A stretch of DNA of 52,801 nt from NCBI GenBank assembly GCA_902550225.1, contig CACCYL010000011.1, forward strand, positions 1-52,801, written 5' to 3'. Both the position numbers and the translations under genes were made by a program. Under the pieces are notes generated by a model. It made no database searches, had not been told where the DNA came from, and saw only the letters and a program-made list of their open reading frames with translations. This document shows positions 36,505 to 43,748 of the stretch, piece by piece (positions within the stretch are counted from its first letter, which is position 1; every line of letters starts with the position of its first letter). The DNA comes from an uncultured Alphaproteobacteria bacterium (lineage in GTDB: Bacteria; Pseudomonadota; Alphaproteobacteria; Methylaequorales; Methylaequoraceae).

Positions 36505-39128
36505 ACTATTATTTTTTCTAAGTTATTTTTAAGTTTTTTAAATTTTTCATTTAGTGGAGCTCCACCTTGTGAAAGATCCTTTCTTCCACCCCCACCCTTG
36601 CCACCTAAATAAGCAATTATTTTTTTTATTATAATAGTAGAATCAAATTTACCTAAGAGATTTTCAGTAATAGATACCACAACTGAAACTTTGTTACCTT
36701 CTTGCGAGGTTAATATTATTATTCCTGATTTAAATTGTTTTTTTATTGAATCAGAATTATTTCTTAACTCTTTTGAATGACAAACTATGTTGTCAAAATA
36801 TATCTTACATTCTTTGGTACTAATAATTTTTAGATTTGAATATTCAATTTCATTAGAAATTTTTGTTTTATTTGTAGAACTATTTTTTAAATTTTTAATT
36901 TTTTCAACAAGATTCTCATCGGAAGCTTTTAAAATATTTTTTATCTCAACTAAAGAATTTATTTTATCATCAACATAATCATGTGCATCTTGACCCGTTA
37001 GAGCCTCTATTCTTCTGACACCCGAAGAAACAGAAATATCACTTAAAATTTTAAAGAAACCAATTTGACCAGTTTGCTTAACATGAGTTCCTCCACATAA
37101 CTCAATTGATGTCAATGTCTGCTCATTTTTAAATTTACTTTTCATGCTTACAACTCTTACTTTATTGGGGTATTTTTCTCCAAACAAAGCAATAGCGCCC
37201 AACTTAAGAGCTTTATCCAAACTCATTTTATTTATTTCAACTCCAATATTAGATCTAATTGAGTTATTAACTAAATTCTCAATTTTCTTATGTTTGTCCA
37301 ATGACAATTGCTCATTAGATGAATAGTCAAATCTAAGTTTTTTAGAACTAACTAATGAACCTTTTTGACTCACATGTTTCCCAACGATTTGTCTTAAAGA
37401 TTCGTGAAGTAAATGAGTGGCAGAATGATTATTACTGGTTTTAACTCGTTTATCTTTATCAATTTCTAAAAAATATGATTCATTTTTTTTCAATTCGAGT
37501 AAGCATCGATTTAAGAAGTGCAAGTAAATTCCATTTTTAATTTTCTTAGTATCGGAAATTTCAGCTACAATTTGTCTTTTAGAATTTAATATATTTCCTG
37601 AATCCCCACATTGACCCCCAGCTTCTGCATAAAAAGGGGTTTTGTCAAATATTAACATCACTTCCTCATTTTTTTTTGTTGACTCAACAAACATATCATT
37701 CTCGATAATACATAATAATTTTGAATCAGATGCCGTCGTCTCATATCCACAAAATTGTGTACTAGAAAAATTCTTAAAAATTTCTTGATAATTTTTTTCA
37801 TTTTCCTTTTTTCCAATTCCAACCCATGAGTTTTTTTGTAATTTTTTGTGCGCTTCCACAATAGATTTATATTTCTTAGTATCTAAACTTAATTTCCTAT
37901 CATTTAAAATCGACTCTGTCATGTCGACTGGAAATCCATAAGTATCATAAAGTTTAAAAGCTATTTCAGGTTTAAATTCTTTCGTTTTAATTTTTTTTAT
38001 TTCTTTGTTTAATAATTCAAGTCCTATTGATAAAGTTTCAGAAAATTTTTCCTCTTCATTCTTTAAATTATCTTTAATAAAGAATTCTGCCTTGGTTAAT
38101 TCAGAATAAGTTTTTCTATATTTTTTTATTACATCGTCTACAAGTCTGTTTAGAATTATTACATCTGGATTTAGTTTATTAACATTTAGAAGAGCTCGTC
38201 TGATTATTCTTCTCAATACATAACCTCTTCCTTCGTTAGAAGGTAAAATACCCTCAGACATCATAAAAATAATAGACTTCAAATGGTCAGAAATTATTCT
38301 GAAAGGTATCAATAAATTTTTATTTAAATTTGTTTTAGTTTCCTCTTCTATTCTTTTGAAAACATATTCAAATAAGTCAGTATCGTAATTATTAACTTTT
38401 CCATTTAGAACTGCCAATATTCTTTCTAATCCCATGCCTGTGTCAACAAATTTACCTGGTAGTGTTTCTAAACTATCTCCTTTTTTTTCATATTCCATAA
38501 AAACAAGGTTCCATATCTCAACAAATCTGTCTCCATCCTGATTTTTGGTACCAGGCAAGCCTCCTTTTATGTTTTCACCATTGTCAAAGAATATTTCGCT
38601 ACAAGGACCACAAGGTCCAGAGTCACCCATGGACCAGAAATTATCGTTGGATGAAATTCTTATTATTTTTTCGTCATTAAACCCTGAAATTTTTTTCCAA
38701 ATTTTAAAAGAGAGTTCGTCTTCCTTATATACAGTAATAACTAATCTTTTTTCATCTATTGAATATTCTTTTGTTAATAAATCCCATGCAAATTTTATTG
38801 CCTCTTCCTTGAAGTAGCCACCAAATGAAAAATTACCCAGCATTTCAAAAAAAGTATGATGTCTTGGGGTTAAACCAACATTGTCGAGGTCATTATGTTT
38901 ACCCCCTGCTCTCAAGCATTTTTGTATAGAAACAACATTCTTATTTTTTGGATTTTCTTCACCAGTAAACCATTTTTTAAATTGAACCATCCCAGAGTTT
39001 ACAAATAATAAAGTTGAATCATCATTAGGAATTAGAGATGATGATTCAATCTCTAAGTGTGAATTTCTTTTAAAAAAATTTAAGAATGTCTCTCTTATTT
39101 TGTTTGAATAATCATTTGAGTTTTGCAT
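36501..39128 (-). CDS. alaS: Alanyl-tRNA synthetase
   Basis: Charges tRNA-Ala. The 875-residue protein has class II motif regions (RETFLNFFKRNSHLEIESSS, MVQFKKWFTGEENPKNKNVV), LGNFSFGGYFKEEAIKFAWD, GRGYVLRRIIRRALL, and the editing domain with HSATHLLHESLRQIVGKHVS and SIELCGGTHVKQTGQIGF. The C-terminal C-Ala domain ends with GGKGGGGRKDLSQGGAPL. All parts are present at normal length. It lies 34 bases downstream of recA on the same strand. Confidence 0.97.
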   Translation of the reverse strand: MQNSNDYSNKIRETFLNFFKRNSHLEIESSSLIPNDDSTLLFVNSGMVQFKKWFTGEENPKNKNVVSIQKCLRAGGKHNDLDNVGLTPRHHTFFEMLGNFSFGGYFKEEAIKFAWDLLTKEYSIDEKRLVITVYKEDELSFKIWKKISGFNDEKIIRISSNDNFWSMGDSGPCGPCSEIFFDNGENIKGGLPGTKNQDGDRFVEIWNLVFMEYEKKGDSLETLPGKFVDTGMGLERILAVLNGKVNNYDTDLFEYVFKRIEEETKTNLNKNLLIPFRIISDHLKSIIFMMSEGILPSNEGRGYVLRRIIRRALLNVNKLNPDVIILNRLVDDVIKKYRKTYSELTKAEFFIKDNLKNEEEKFSETLSIGLELLNKEIKKIKTKEFKPEIAFKLYDTYGFPVDMTESILNDRKLSLDTKKYKSIVEAHKKLQKNSWVGIGKKENEKNYQEIFKNFSSTQFCGYETTASDSKLLCIIENDMFVESTKKNEEVMLIFDKTPFYAEAGGQCGDSGNILNSKRQIVAEISDTKKIKNGIYLHFLNRCLLELKKNESYFLEIDKDKRVKTSNNHSATHLLHESLRQIVGKHVSQKGSLVSSKKLRFDYSSNEQLSLDKHKKIENLVNNSIRSNIGVEINKMSLDKALKLGAIALFGEKYPNKVRVVSMKSKFKNEQTLTSIELCGGTHVKQTGQIGFFKILSDISVSSGVRRIEALTGQDAHDYVDDKINSLVEIKNILKASDENLVEKIKNLKNSSTNKTKISNEIEYSNLKIISTKECKIYFDNIVCHSKELRNNSDSIKKQFKSGIIILTSQEGNKVSVVVSITENLLGKFDSTIIIKKIIAYLGGKGGGGRKDLSQGGAPLNEKFKKLKNNLEKIIV

Positions 39129-39162
39129 TTTTCTAAAATGATTATAATTAAAAAGTTAGTAA

Positions 39163-40215
39163 TTAATCAACTTTCATTTCTGTATCTGGAAGATCTTCTG
39201 TTCTATCGTTAATATCATCTTCTGCTTTTACAACTTGTTCTTTATTTTTAGAGCGAATCGATTCCTCTATTTCAAGAGCTATTTTTGGGTTCTCTTTTAG
39301 ATAAATTTTTGCGTTTTCTCTTCCTTGACCAATTCTTTCACCGTTGTATGAGTACCACGCACCTGCCTTTTCAACCAATCCGTCTTTAGTTGCTAAATCT
39401 AAAATTTCTCCATTTTTGGAAATTCCTTCACCATACATGATATCAAATTCAACCGTTTTAAATGGAGGGGCAAGTTTGTTTTTGACAACTTTTACCCTTG
39501 TCTGATTACCAACTACCTCGTCTCTATCTTTAATTGCACCGATTCTCCTAATATCCATTCTAATTGAAGCATAAAATTTAAGAGCGTTTCCTCCTGTGGT
39601 TGTCTCTGGATTTCCGAACATTACACCAATTTTTTGCCTGATTTGGTTGATAAATATGACTAAAGCTTGAGACCTTGAAATTGATCCAGTTAATTTCCTT
39701 AAAGCTTGGCTCATTAGTCTTGCATGTAACCCCATATGAGAGTCTCCCATATCACCTTCAATTTCAGCTCTTGGGACTAGGGCAGCAACGGAATCAACGA
39801 CTAGAACATCAATTGCATTTGAATTTACAAGGGTATCTGCAATTTCGAGCGCTTGCTCACCGTTATCTGGCTGGGAAATAAGCATCTCATCAGTGTTAAC
39901 ACCCAATTTTTTTGCGTATACTGGATCCAATGCGTGTTCAGCATCGACAAATGCACATGTCCCACCTTTTTTTTGAGCTTCGGCAATAACGTGAAGTGCT
40001 AGTGTTGTCTTACCGGAACTCTCGGGACCGTATATTTCAACTATTCTACCTTTTGGTAATCCTCCGATGCCCAATGCTATGTCTAGACTTAGTGAACCTG
40101 AGGATATTGCGTCAATTTCGACCACCTCTCTTTCTCCTAATTTCATGACGGAGCCTTTACCGAAGTTTCTCTCTATCTGACTGATGGTCGATTCTAATGT
40201 TTTTAATTTATCCAT
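39163..40215 (-). CDS. recA: Recombinase RecA
   Basis: Strand-exchange protein for recombination and SOS induction. The 350-residue protein has Walker [21 protein letters not shown] at about residues 64-83, Walker [20 protein letters not shown], loop L1 near [20 protein letters not shown], and loop L2 with [20 protein letters not shown]. The acidic C-terminus is [26 protein letters not shown]. No ribosome binding site is visible; an SOS box sits 4 bases before the ATG. An icd/alaS/recA neighbourhood is common in Alphaproteobacteria. Confidence 0.98.
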   Translation of the reverse strand: MDKLKTLESTISQIERNFGKGSVMKLGEREVVEIDAISSGSLSLDIALGIGGLPKGRIVEIYGPESSGKTTLALHVIAEAQKKGGTCAFVDAEHALDPVYAKKLGVNTDEMLISQPDNGEQALEIADTLVNSNAIDVLVVDSVAALVPRAEIEGDMGDSHMGLHARLMSQALRKLTGSISRSQALVIFINQIRQKIGVMFGNPETTTGGNALKFYASIRMDIRRIGAIKDRDEVVGNQTRVKVVKNKLAPPFKTVEFDIMYGEGISKNGEILDLATKDGLVEKAGAWYSYNGERIGQGRENAKIYLKENPKIALEIEESIRSKNKEQVVKAEDDINDRTEDLPDTEMKVD

Positions 40216-40219
40216 AAAT

Positions 40220-40234
40220 GTTCTATAAATGTTC
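40220..40234 (-). promoter_or_regulatory. LexA (SOS) box upstream of recA
   Basis: The plus strand reads GTTC, 7 bases, GTTC (GAAC-N7-GAAC on the recA strand). This is exactly the alphaproteobacterial LexA operator form. It ends 5 bases from the recA ATG, and an AT-rich TATATAA element lies just upstream on the recA strand as a possible -10. Repressor bound here would cover the transcription start and the translation initiation region. Confidence 0.8.
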
Positions 40235-40279
40235 TTTTTATATAATGTATCATTAAAAATGATTATAGCAATAGATTAA

Positions 40280-40708
40280 TTAATATTCTTTCTCTTTATA
40301 AATCTTTTCTGATTTTTCATGAGATTCCTGTGCCTCTAATGACAATGTTGCTATTGGTCTAGCTATCAGTCTTTTTAAAGAGATAGGTTGATTGGTTTCT
40401 TCACAATAACCATAGGTTCCATCCTCAATCTTTCTGAGTGCTTTATTTATTTTACTTATTAATTTACGTTCTCTATCTCTTGTTCTTAACTCTAAACTTC
40501 TTTCTGACTCAATTGAAGCTCTGTCAGCATTATCGGGTTTATTAGAGGATTCTTCTTTCAGATTATTTATTGTTAAAGATGAACCTTGGAGAAGGTCATC
40601 TTTCCAATCACTCAGTAACTGTTTAAAATATTTCAACTGCTTTGCACTCATGAATTTTTCTTTTTCAGATGGCGTGTAGGAACCGTTAATTTTTTTTTTT
40701 TCAACCAT
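40280..40708 (-). CDS. dksA: RNA polymerase-binding factor DksA
   Basis: DksA binds the RNA polymerase secondary channel and, with ppGpp, tunes stable RNA and amino-acid promoters. The 142-residue protein has the coiled-coil with tip motif DNADRA (D-x2-D-x-A) at about residues 58-63. The globular end reads DGTYGYCEETNQPISLKRLI then ARPIATLSLEAQESHE. Only one of the four zinc-ligand cysteines of E. coli DksA is kept, as in other alphaproteobacterial DksA proteins. It is transcribed away from the phosphatase at 40755 and lies upstream of recA on the same strand. Confidence 0.93.
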   Translation of the reverse strand: MVEKKKINGSYTPSEKEKFMSAKQLKYFKQLLSDWKDDLLQGSSLTINNLKEESSNKPDNADRASIESERSLELRTRDRERKLISKINKALRKIEDGTYGYCEETNQPISLKRLIARPIATLSLEAQESHEKSEKIYKEKEY

Positions 40709-40754
40709 ATTTCAACATTATAATTTATTGCACTATAATTATATTCGAAAAAAA

Positions 40755-41270
40755 ATGAATCAAGAAAAATTTAAAAAAATTAATAAAGCATGCTTTTTAG
40801 ATAGAGATGGAGTCTTAAATGAGGACGTAGGTTATCTGCATAAAAGTGAGGATTTCAAATGGATTGATGGAGCTATAGAGGCTATAAAATTATTAAAAAG
40901 AAATAATTTTCTTGTGATTGTAATAACTAATCAATCTGGAATTAGTCGAGGCTATTACACTTCTAAAGATGTCACAAACCTGCATGAATGGATGAATAAA
41001 ATCCTTAAAAAAGAAGGTATTCAAATTAATGATTTTTTTTTTTCTGAAGATTTACCGAATAATGATCCTGAATCAAGAAGAAAACCTTCACCTAAAATGA
41101 TAAACGAAGCAGTTGAAAAATATAAATTGGATAAGACAAGATGTTTTATGATTGGTGATAAGTTAACTGACCTTGAAGCGGCAAAGAATGCGCAAATTAA
41201 AGGCTTTTTATTTAACAAAAGGAATCTTAAAAACTTTATTGAAAAAATTTTAGATAAAATTAATTTTTAA
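40755..41270 (+). CDS. HAD-IIIA phosphatase, GmhB-like
   Basis: A HAD hydrolase of the GmhB/histidinol-phosphatase type, about 171 residues from the ATG at 40755 (an in-frame TTG at 40728 is rejected because it adds an atypical Tyr-rich leader). Motif I is ACFLDRDGVLNEDVGYLHKS, motif II VIVITNQSGISRGYYTS, motif III RRKPSPKMINEAVEKY, and motif IV CFMIGDKLTDLEAAKNAQIK. GmhB removes the 7-phosphate from D-glycero-manno-heptose 1,7-bisphosphate for LPS core or S-layer heptose. The usual zinc-binding cysteine cluster is absent (SEDLPNNDPESRRKP instead of C-x-H), so substrate is less certain. Confidence 0.82.
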   Translation: MNQEKFKKINKACFLDRDGVLNEDVGYLHKSEDFKWIDGAIEAIKLLKRNNFLVIVITNQSGISRGYYTSKDVTNLHEWMNKILKKEGIQINDFFFSEDLPNNDPESRRKPSPKMINEAVEKYKLDKTRCFMIGDKLTDLEAAKNAQIKGFLFNKRNLKNFIEKILDKINF

Positions 41271-41499
41271 TAGATTAGTGGACTACCAAGAGGACTACTT
41301 TTCTTCTAATAATATTCCTTAAACCAGCATAATTACTGAATTAAACGAATTAATTCTAATAATGTAACTGGATTCTTGGTAATTGTTATTTTTTCGCTAG
41401 TTTACCGAGTTTCTGGGGTTTTACTAAATTTCATAAATTTTTCCAAAAAAATATTGGTGGACTACGTTTGACTTTGCATAAATTGATATTATATTTATT
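41271..41499. other. Spacer upstream of the integrase remnant, possible att/arm region
   Basis: A 229-bp AT-rich spacer without a gene or tRNA. GGACTAC occurs three times in direct orientation, at 41280-41286, 41292-41298 (12 bases later) and 41459-41465; the first and third extend to GTGGACTAC. A 7-bp inverted repeat GAATTAA/TTAATTC lies at 41338-41356. Short direct repeats beside a tyrosine recombinase gene are typical of arm-type binding sites or att remnants; this reading is an inference. Confidence 0.4.
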
Positions 41500-42085
41500 A
41501 TGATAGGAGTATATGTGGGGAAATTTGCATACAAAGAGTTATTACAAATCAAGGGATATCCTTCTTCCCTAAAACTTGTAAAACATGGTAAGTCTCGATT
41601 CTATTGGGTACATTTTTCGACTTATATTTCCTCTAAAGGAACTATAAAGATTAGAAAATCCACAAAAACTGAAAATCAGGCTGAAGCCATAAGATTTGCA
41701 AAAAACTTTTACGAGGATCTCATTGTAAAAAAAAAAATGGGAGACTTTCCAACCGATTATACATTTGCAAGGTATGCTAACAAGTTGATTCATGTAAATG
41801 ATCAAAGAGTCAAAAATAATGATTATTCACTAAGTCAACTTAATAACGACAAATATAGAATTGAAAATGATTTGCTACCCTATTTTGCTGAATTAGAAGT
41901 ATCTGAAGTTAATTTCTTAACAATTTCGAACTTTGTAAACTTATTGGTTGACAAGGGTTTTAAGATAAATTCACAAAAAAAATATCTAACACTTATTCGT
42001 AAAATTTTGAATATTGCACTAGAAGAAAGTGTCATTAAAGAACTTCCTAAATTTCCAGATAGTTCTAAGTTAAGGGTTAAAACCA
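41500..42085 (+). mobile_element. Remnant of a tyrosine recombinase (integrase) gene
   Basis: The first about 195 residues of the fused frame resemble the N-terminal arm-binding and core-binding (SAM-like) domains of phage-type tyrosine integrases: KHGKSRFYWVHFSTYISSKG, STKTENQAEAIRFAKNFYED, YFAELEVSEVNFLTISNFVN, and the end of the core-binding domain ALEESVIKELPKFPDSSKL. The catalytic domain with its R...H-x-x-R...Y residues should begin right there but is missing, replaced by formate dehydrogenase sequence. AGGAG at 41505-41509 is spaced 5 bases from an in-frame GTG at 41515, so translation probably starts there instead of at ATG 41500. The remnant cannot be an active recombinase. Confidence 0.75.
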
Positions 42086-43746
42086 AAAAACAATATGTAC
42101 CATATCCAAAAGGTAGGAGTTTAGATCAAAAATCGAAAGAGGATGTCAAAAGTTTGATAAACGGAACTCCAATTAAAAGAGACTTGCTCATTGAATACCT
42201 TCACCTGATTCAAGATAAGTATAGATGCATAAAGAAAAGCCATTTAGCTGCCTTGTCTGACATCATGAAAATTCCTTTTGCAGAGGCTTTTGAAGTTGCC
42301 TCATTCTACGCTCACTTTGATGTTTTAGATGATAACGATCCTATACCACCTGAAATAACAATTAGAATGTGTGATAGTTTGACATGCGAATTAAAGGGTT
42401 CTGATAGACTTTTACAGGATCTTCAAAAAAAGTACCATAACTCTGATAAAGTTAGGGTGTTAAGAGCACCATGTATGGGTCTTTGTGATGTTGCGCCTGC
42501 GTGTGAGGTTGGACACAATCACATCAAAAATTGCTCAATGGAATTAATAGAAAATGCGATAAAAAAAAAAGATACACACCCCCAAATTATTGATGGTATT
42601 TCTTTAGATAAGTATATAAAAAATGGTGGGTATCAGATCTTAAAAAAATGTTATCAAGGAAAACTTTCCGTTGAATCAGTTATTGATGTTCTACAAGAGG
42701 CAGGTTTAAAGGGAATGGGTGGAGCAGGATTTCCATCAGGTCAAAAGTGGAAATTTGTTAGAATGGAACCTGGCCCGCGCCTTATGACAATTAATGGTGA
42801 TGAAGGAGAACCGGGAACCTTTAAAGATAAATTATATTTAGAACAAAACCTTCATAAATTTTTTGAAGGTATGCTTATTGCGGCATGGGCAGTTGAAGCT
42901 AAAGATATTTACATTTATTTAAGAGATGAATATCCGGGCATTAGGGAAAAAATTGTAAGAGAATTAGATATTCTAAAGAAAAAAAACATAATTGATAGCG
43001 AAACTGTAGTTCATTTGAGAAGAGGAGCCGGCGCATACATATGTGGTGAAGAATCCGCAATGATTGAATCAATTGAAGGAAAAAGAGGCCTACCAAGACA
43101 CAAACCACCTTTCATATCAAAAGTTGGGCTGTTTGGTCAACCCACTTTGAATCATAACATTGAAACTGTTTTTTGGGTTAGGGATATTATTGAGAATGGT
43201 GCGAGATGGTATTCGGACCAAGGAACCAACAATAGGTTGGGGCCACATAGCTATTCTGTTTCGGGAAGAGTCAAAAACCCTGGAGTAAAGCTTGCTCCTG
43301 CCGGTATAACAATGAATCAACTTTTAAATGACTACTGTGGAGGTATGCAAAAGGGTCACAAATTCTATGGTTATCTTCCAGGTGGTGCATCTGGAGGATT
43401 GTTACCTAGTAGCATGGCAGATATACCACTCGACTTTGGTACTCTCGAAGAGCACGGTTGTTTCATTGGCTCTGGCGCTGTTGTTGTTTTTTCTGACAAA
43501 GATGATATAACAAAAGTAGTGTTAAACTTACTTAAGTTTTTTGAAGACGAAAGTTGTGGTCAATGTACACCATGTAGAGTGGGAACAGAGAAAGCTGTTA
43601 AACTTTTAGAAAAAAATAATTGGGACAAAAAACTTCTCAACGAACTTGTAGAAATGATGGGTGATGCCTCGATTTGCGGATTGGGTCAAGCAGCAGGCAA
43701 CCCAATCAGGTGTGCACTTAAATATTTCGGAAAGGATATTTCATAA
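41500..43746 (+). CDS. Integrase N-terminus fused to NAD-dependent formate dehydrogenase beta subunit
   Basis: One open frame of 748 codons. Residues 1 to about 195 are a truncated tyrosine recombinase. From about residue 197 (VPYPKGRSLD) to the end it is the diaphorase subunit of NAD-dependent formate dehydrogenase, with a NuoE-like domain fused to a NuoF-like domain, as in methylotroph Fdh1B. Seen: LLIEYLHLIQDKYRCI, VASFYAHFDVLDD, 2Fe-2S ligands in CDSLTCELKG and RAPCMGLCDVAPACEVGH, FMN/NADH motifs GGAGFPSGQKWKF, NGDEGEPGTFKDKLYLEQN, GAGAYICGEESAMIESIEGK, and 4Fe-4S ligands DESCGQCTPCRVGTEKA. It passes electrons from the alpha subunit to NAD. The dehydrogenase part, about 550 residues, is essentially complete but has no ATG near its natural beginning; the first internal Met is in MKIPFAE. 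It precedes the alpha gene by 2 bases. Confidence 0.9.
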   Translation: MIGVYVGKFAYKELLQIKGYPSSLKLVKHGKSRFYWVHFSTYISSKGTIKIRKSTKTENQAEAIRFAKNFYEDLIVKKKMGDFPTDYTFARYANKLIHVNDQRVKNNDYSLSQLNNDKYRIENDLLPYFAELEVSEVNFLTISNFVNLLVDKGFKINSQKKYLTLIRKILNIALEESVIKELPKFPDSSKLRVKTKKQYVPYPKGRSLDQKSKEDVKSLINGTPIKRDLLIEYLHLIQDKYRCIKKSHLAALSDIMKIPFAEAFEVASFYAHFDVLDDNDPIPPEITIRMCDSLTCELKGSDRLLQDLQKKYHNSDKVRVLRAPCMGLCDVAPACEVGHNHIKNCSMELIENAIKKKDTHPQIIDGISLDKYIKNGGYQILKKCYQGKLSVESVIDVLQEAGLKGMGGAGFPSGQKWKFVRMEPGPRLMTINGDEGEPGTFKDKLYLEQNLHKFFEGMLIAAWAVEAKDIYIYLRDEYPGIREKIVRELDILKKKNIIDSETVVHLRRGAGAYICGEESAMIESIEGKRGLPRHKPPFISKVGLFGQPTLNHNIETVFWVRDIIENGARWYSDQGTNNRLGPHSYSVSGRVKNPGVKLAPAGITMNQLLNDYCGGMQKGHKFYGYLPGGASGGLLPSSMADIPLDFGTLEEHGCFIGSGAVVVFSDKDDITKVVLNLLKFFEDESCGQCTPCRVGTEKAVKLLEKNNWDKKLLNELVEMMGDASICGLGQAAGNPIRCALKYFGKDIS
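41505..41517 (+). promoter_or_regulatory. Shine-Dalgarno and GTG start for the fused gene
   Basis: AGGAG at 41505-41509, five bases, then GTG at 41515-41517, in frame with the fused gene. The ATG at 41500 has no such signal ahead of it. This favours initiation at codon 6 of the longer reading. Confidence 0.55.
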
Positions 43747-43748
43747 AG

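Noticed and set aside
40728..40754. TTG-initiated extension of the GmhB-like gene.
   Set aside because: The added residues are not typical of the family and an ATG follows at 40755, just before the conserved N-terminus.
41271..41499. A tRNA or tmRNA gene as attachment site for the integrase.
   Set aside because: I found no T-loop sequence (GTTCGA or its complement) or acceptor stem in the spacer; only short direct repeats remain.
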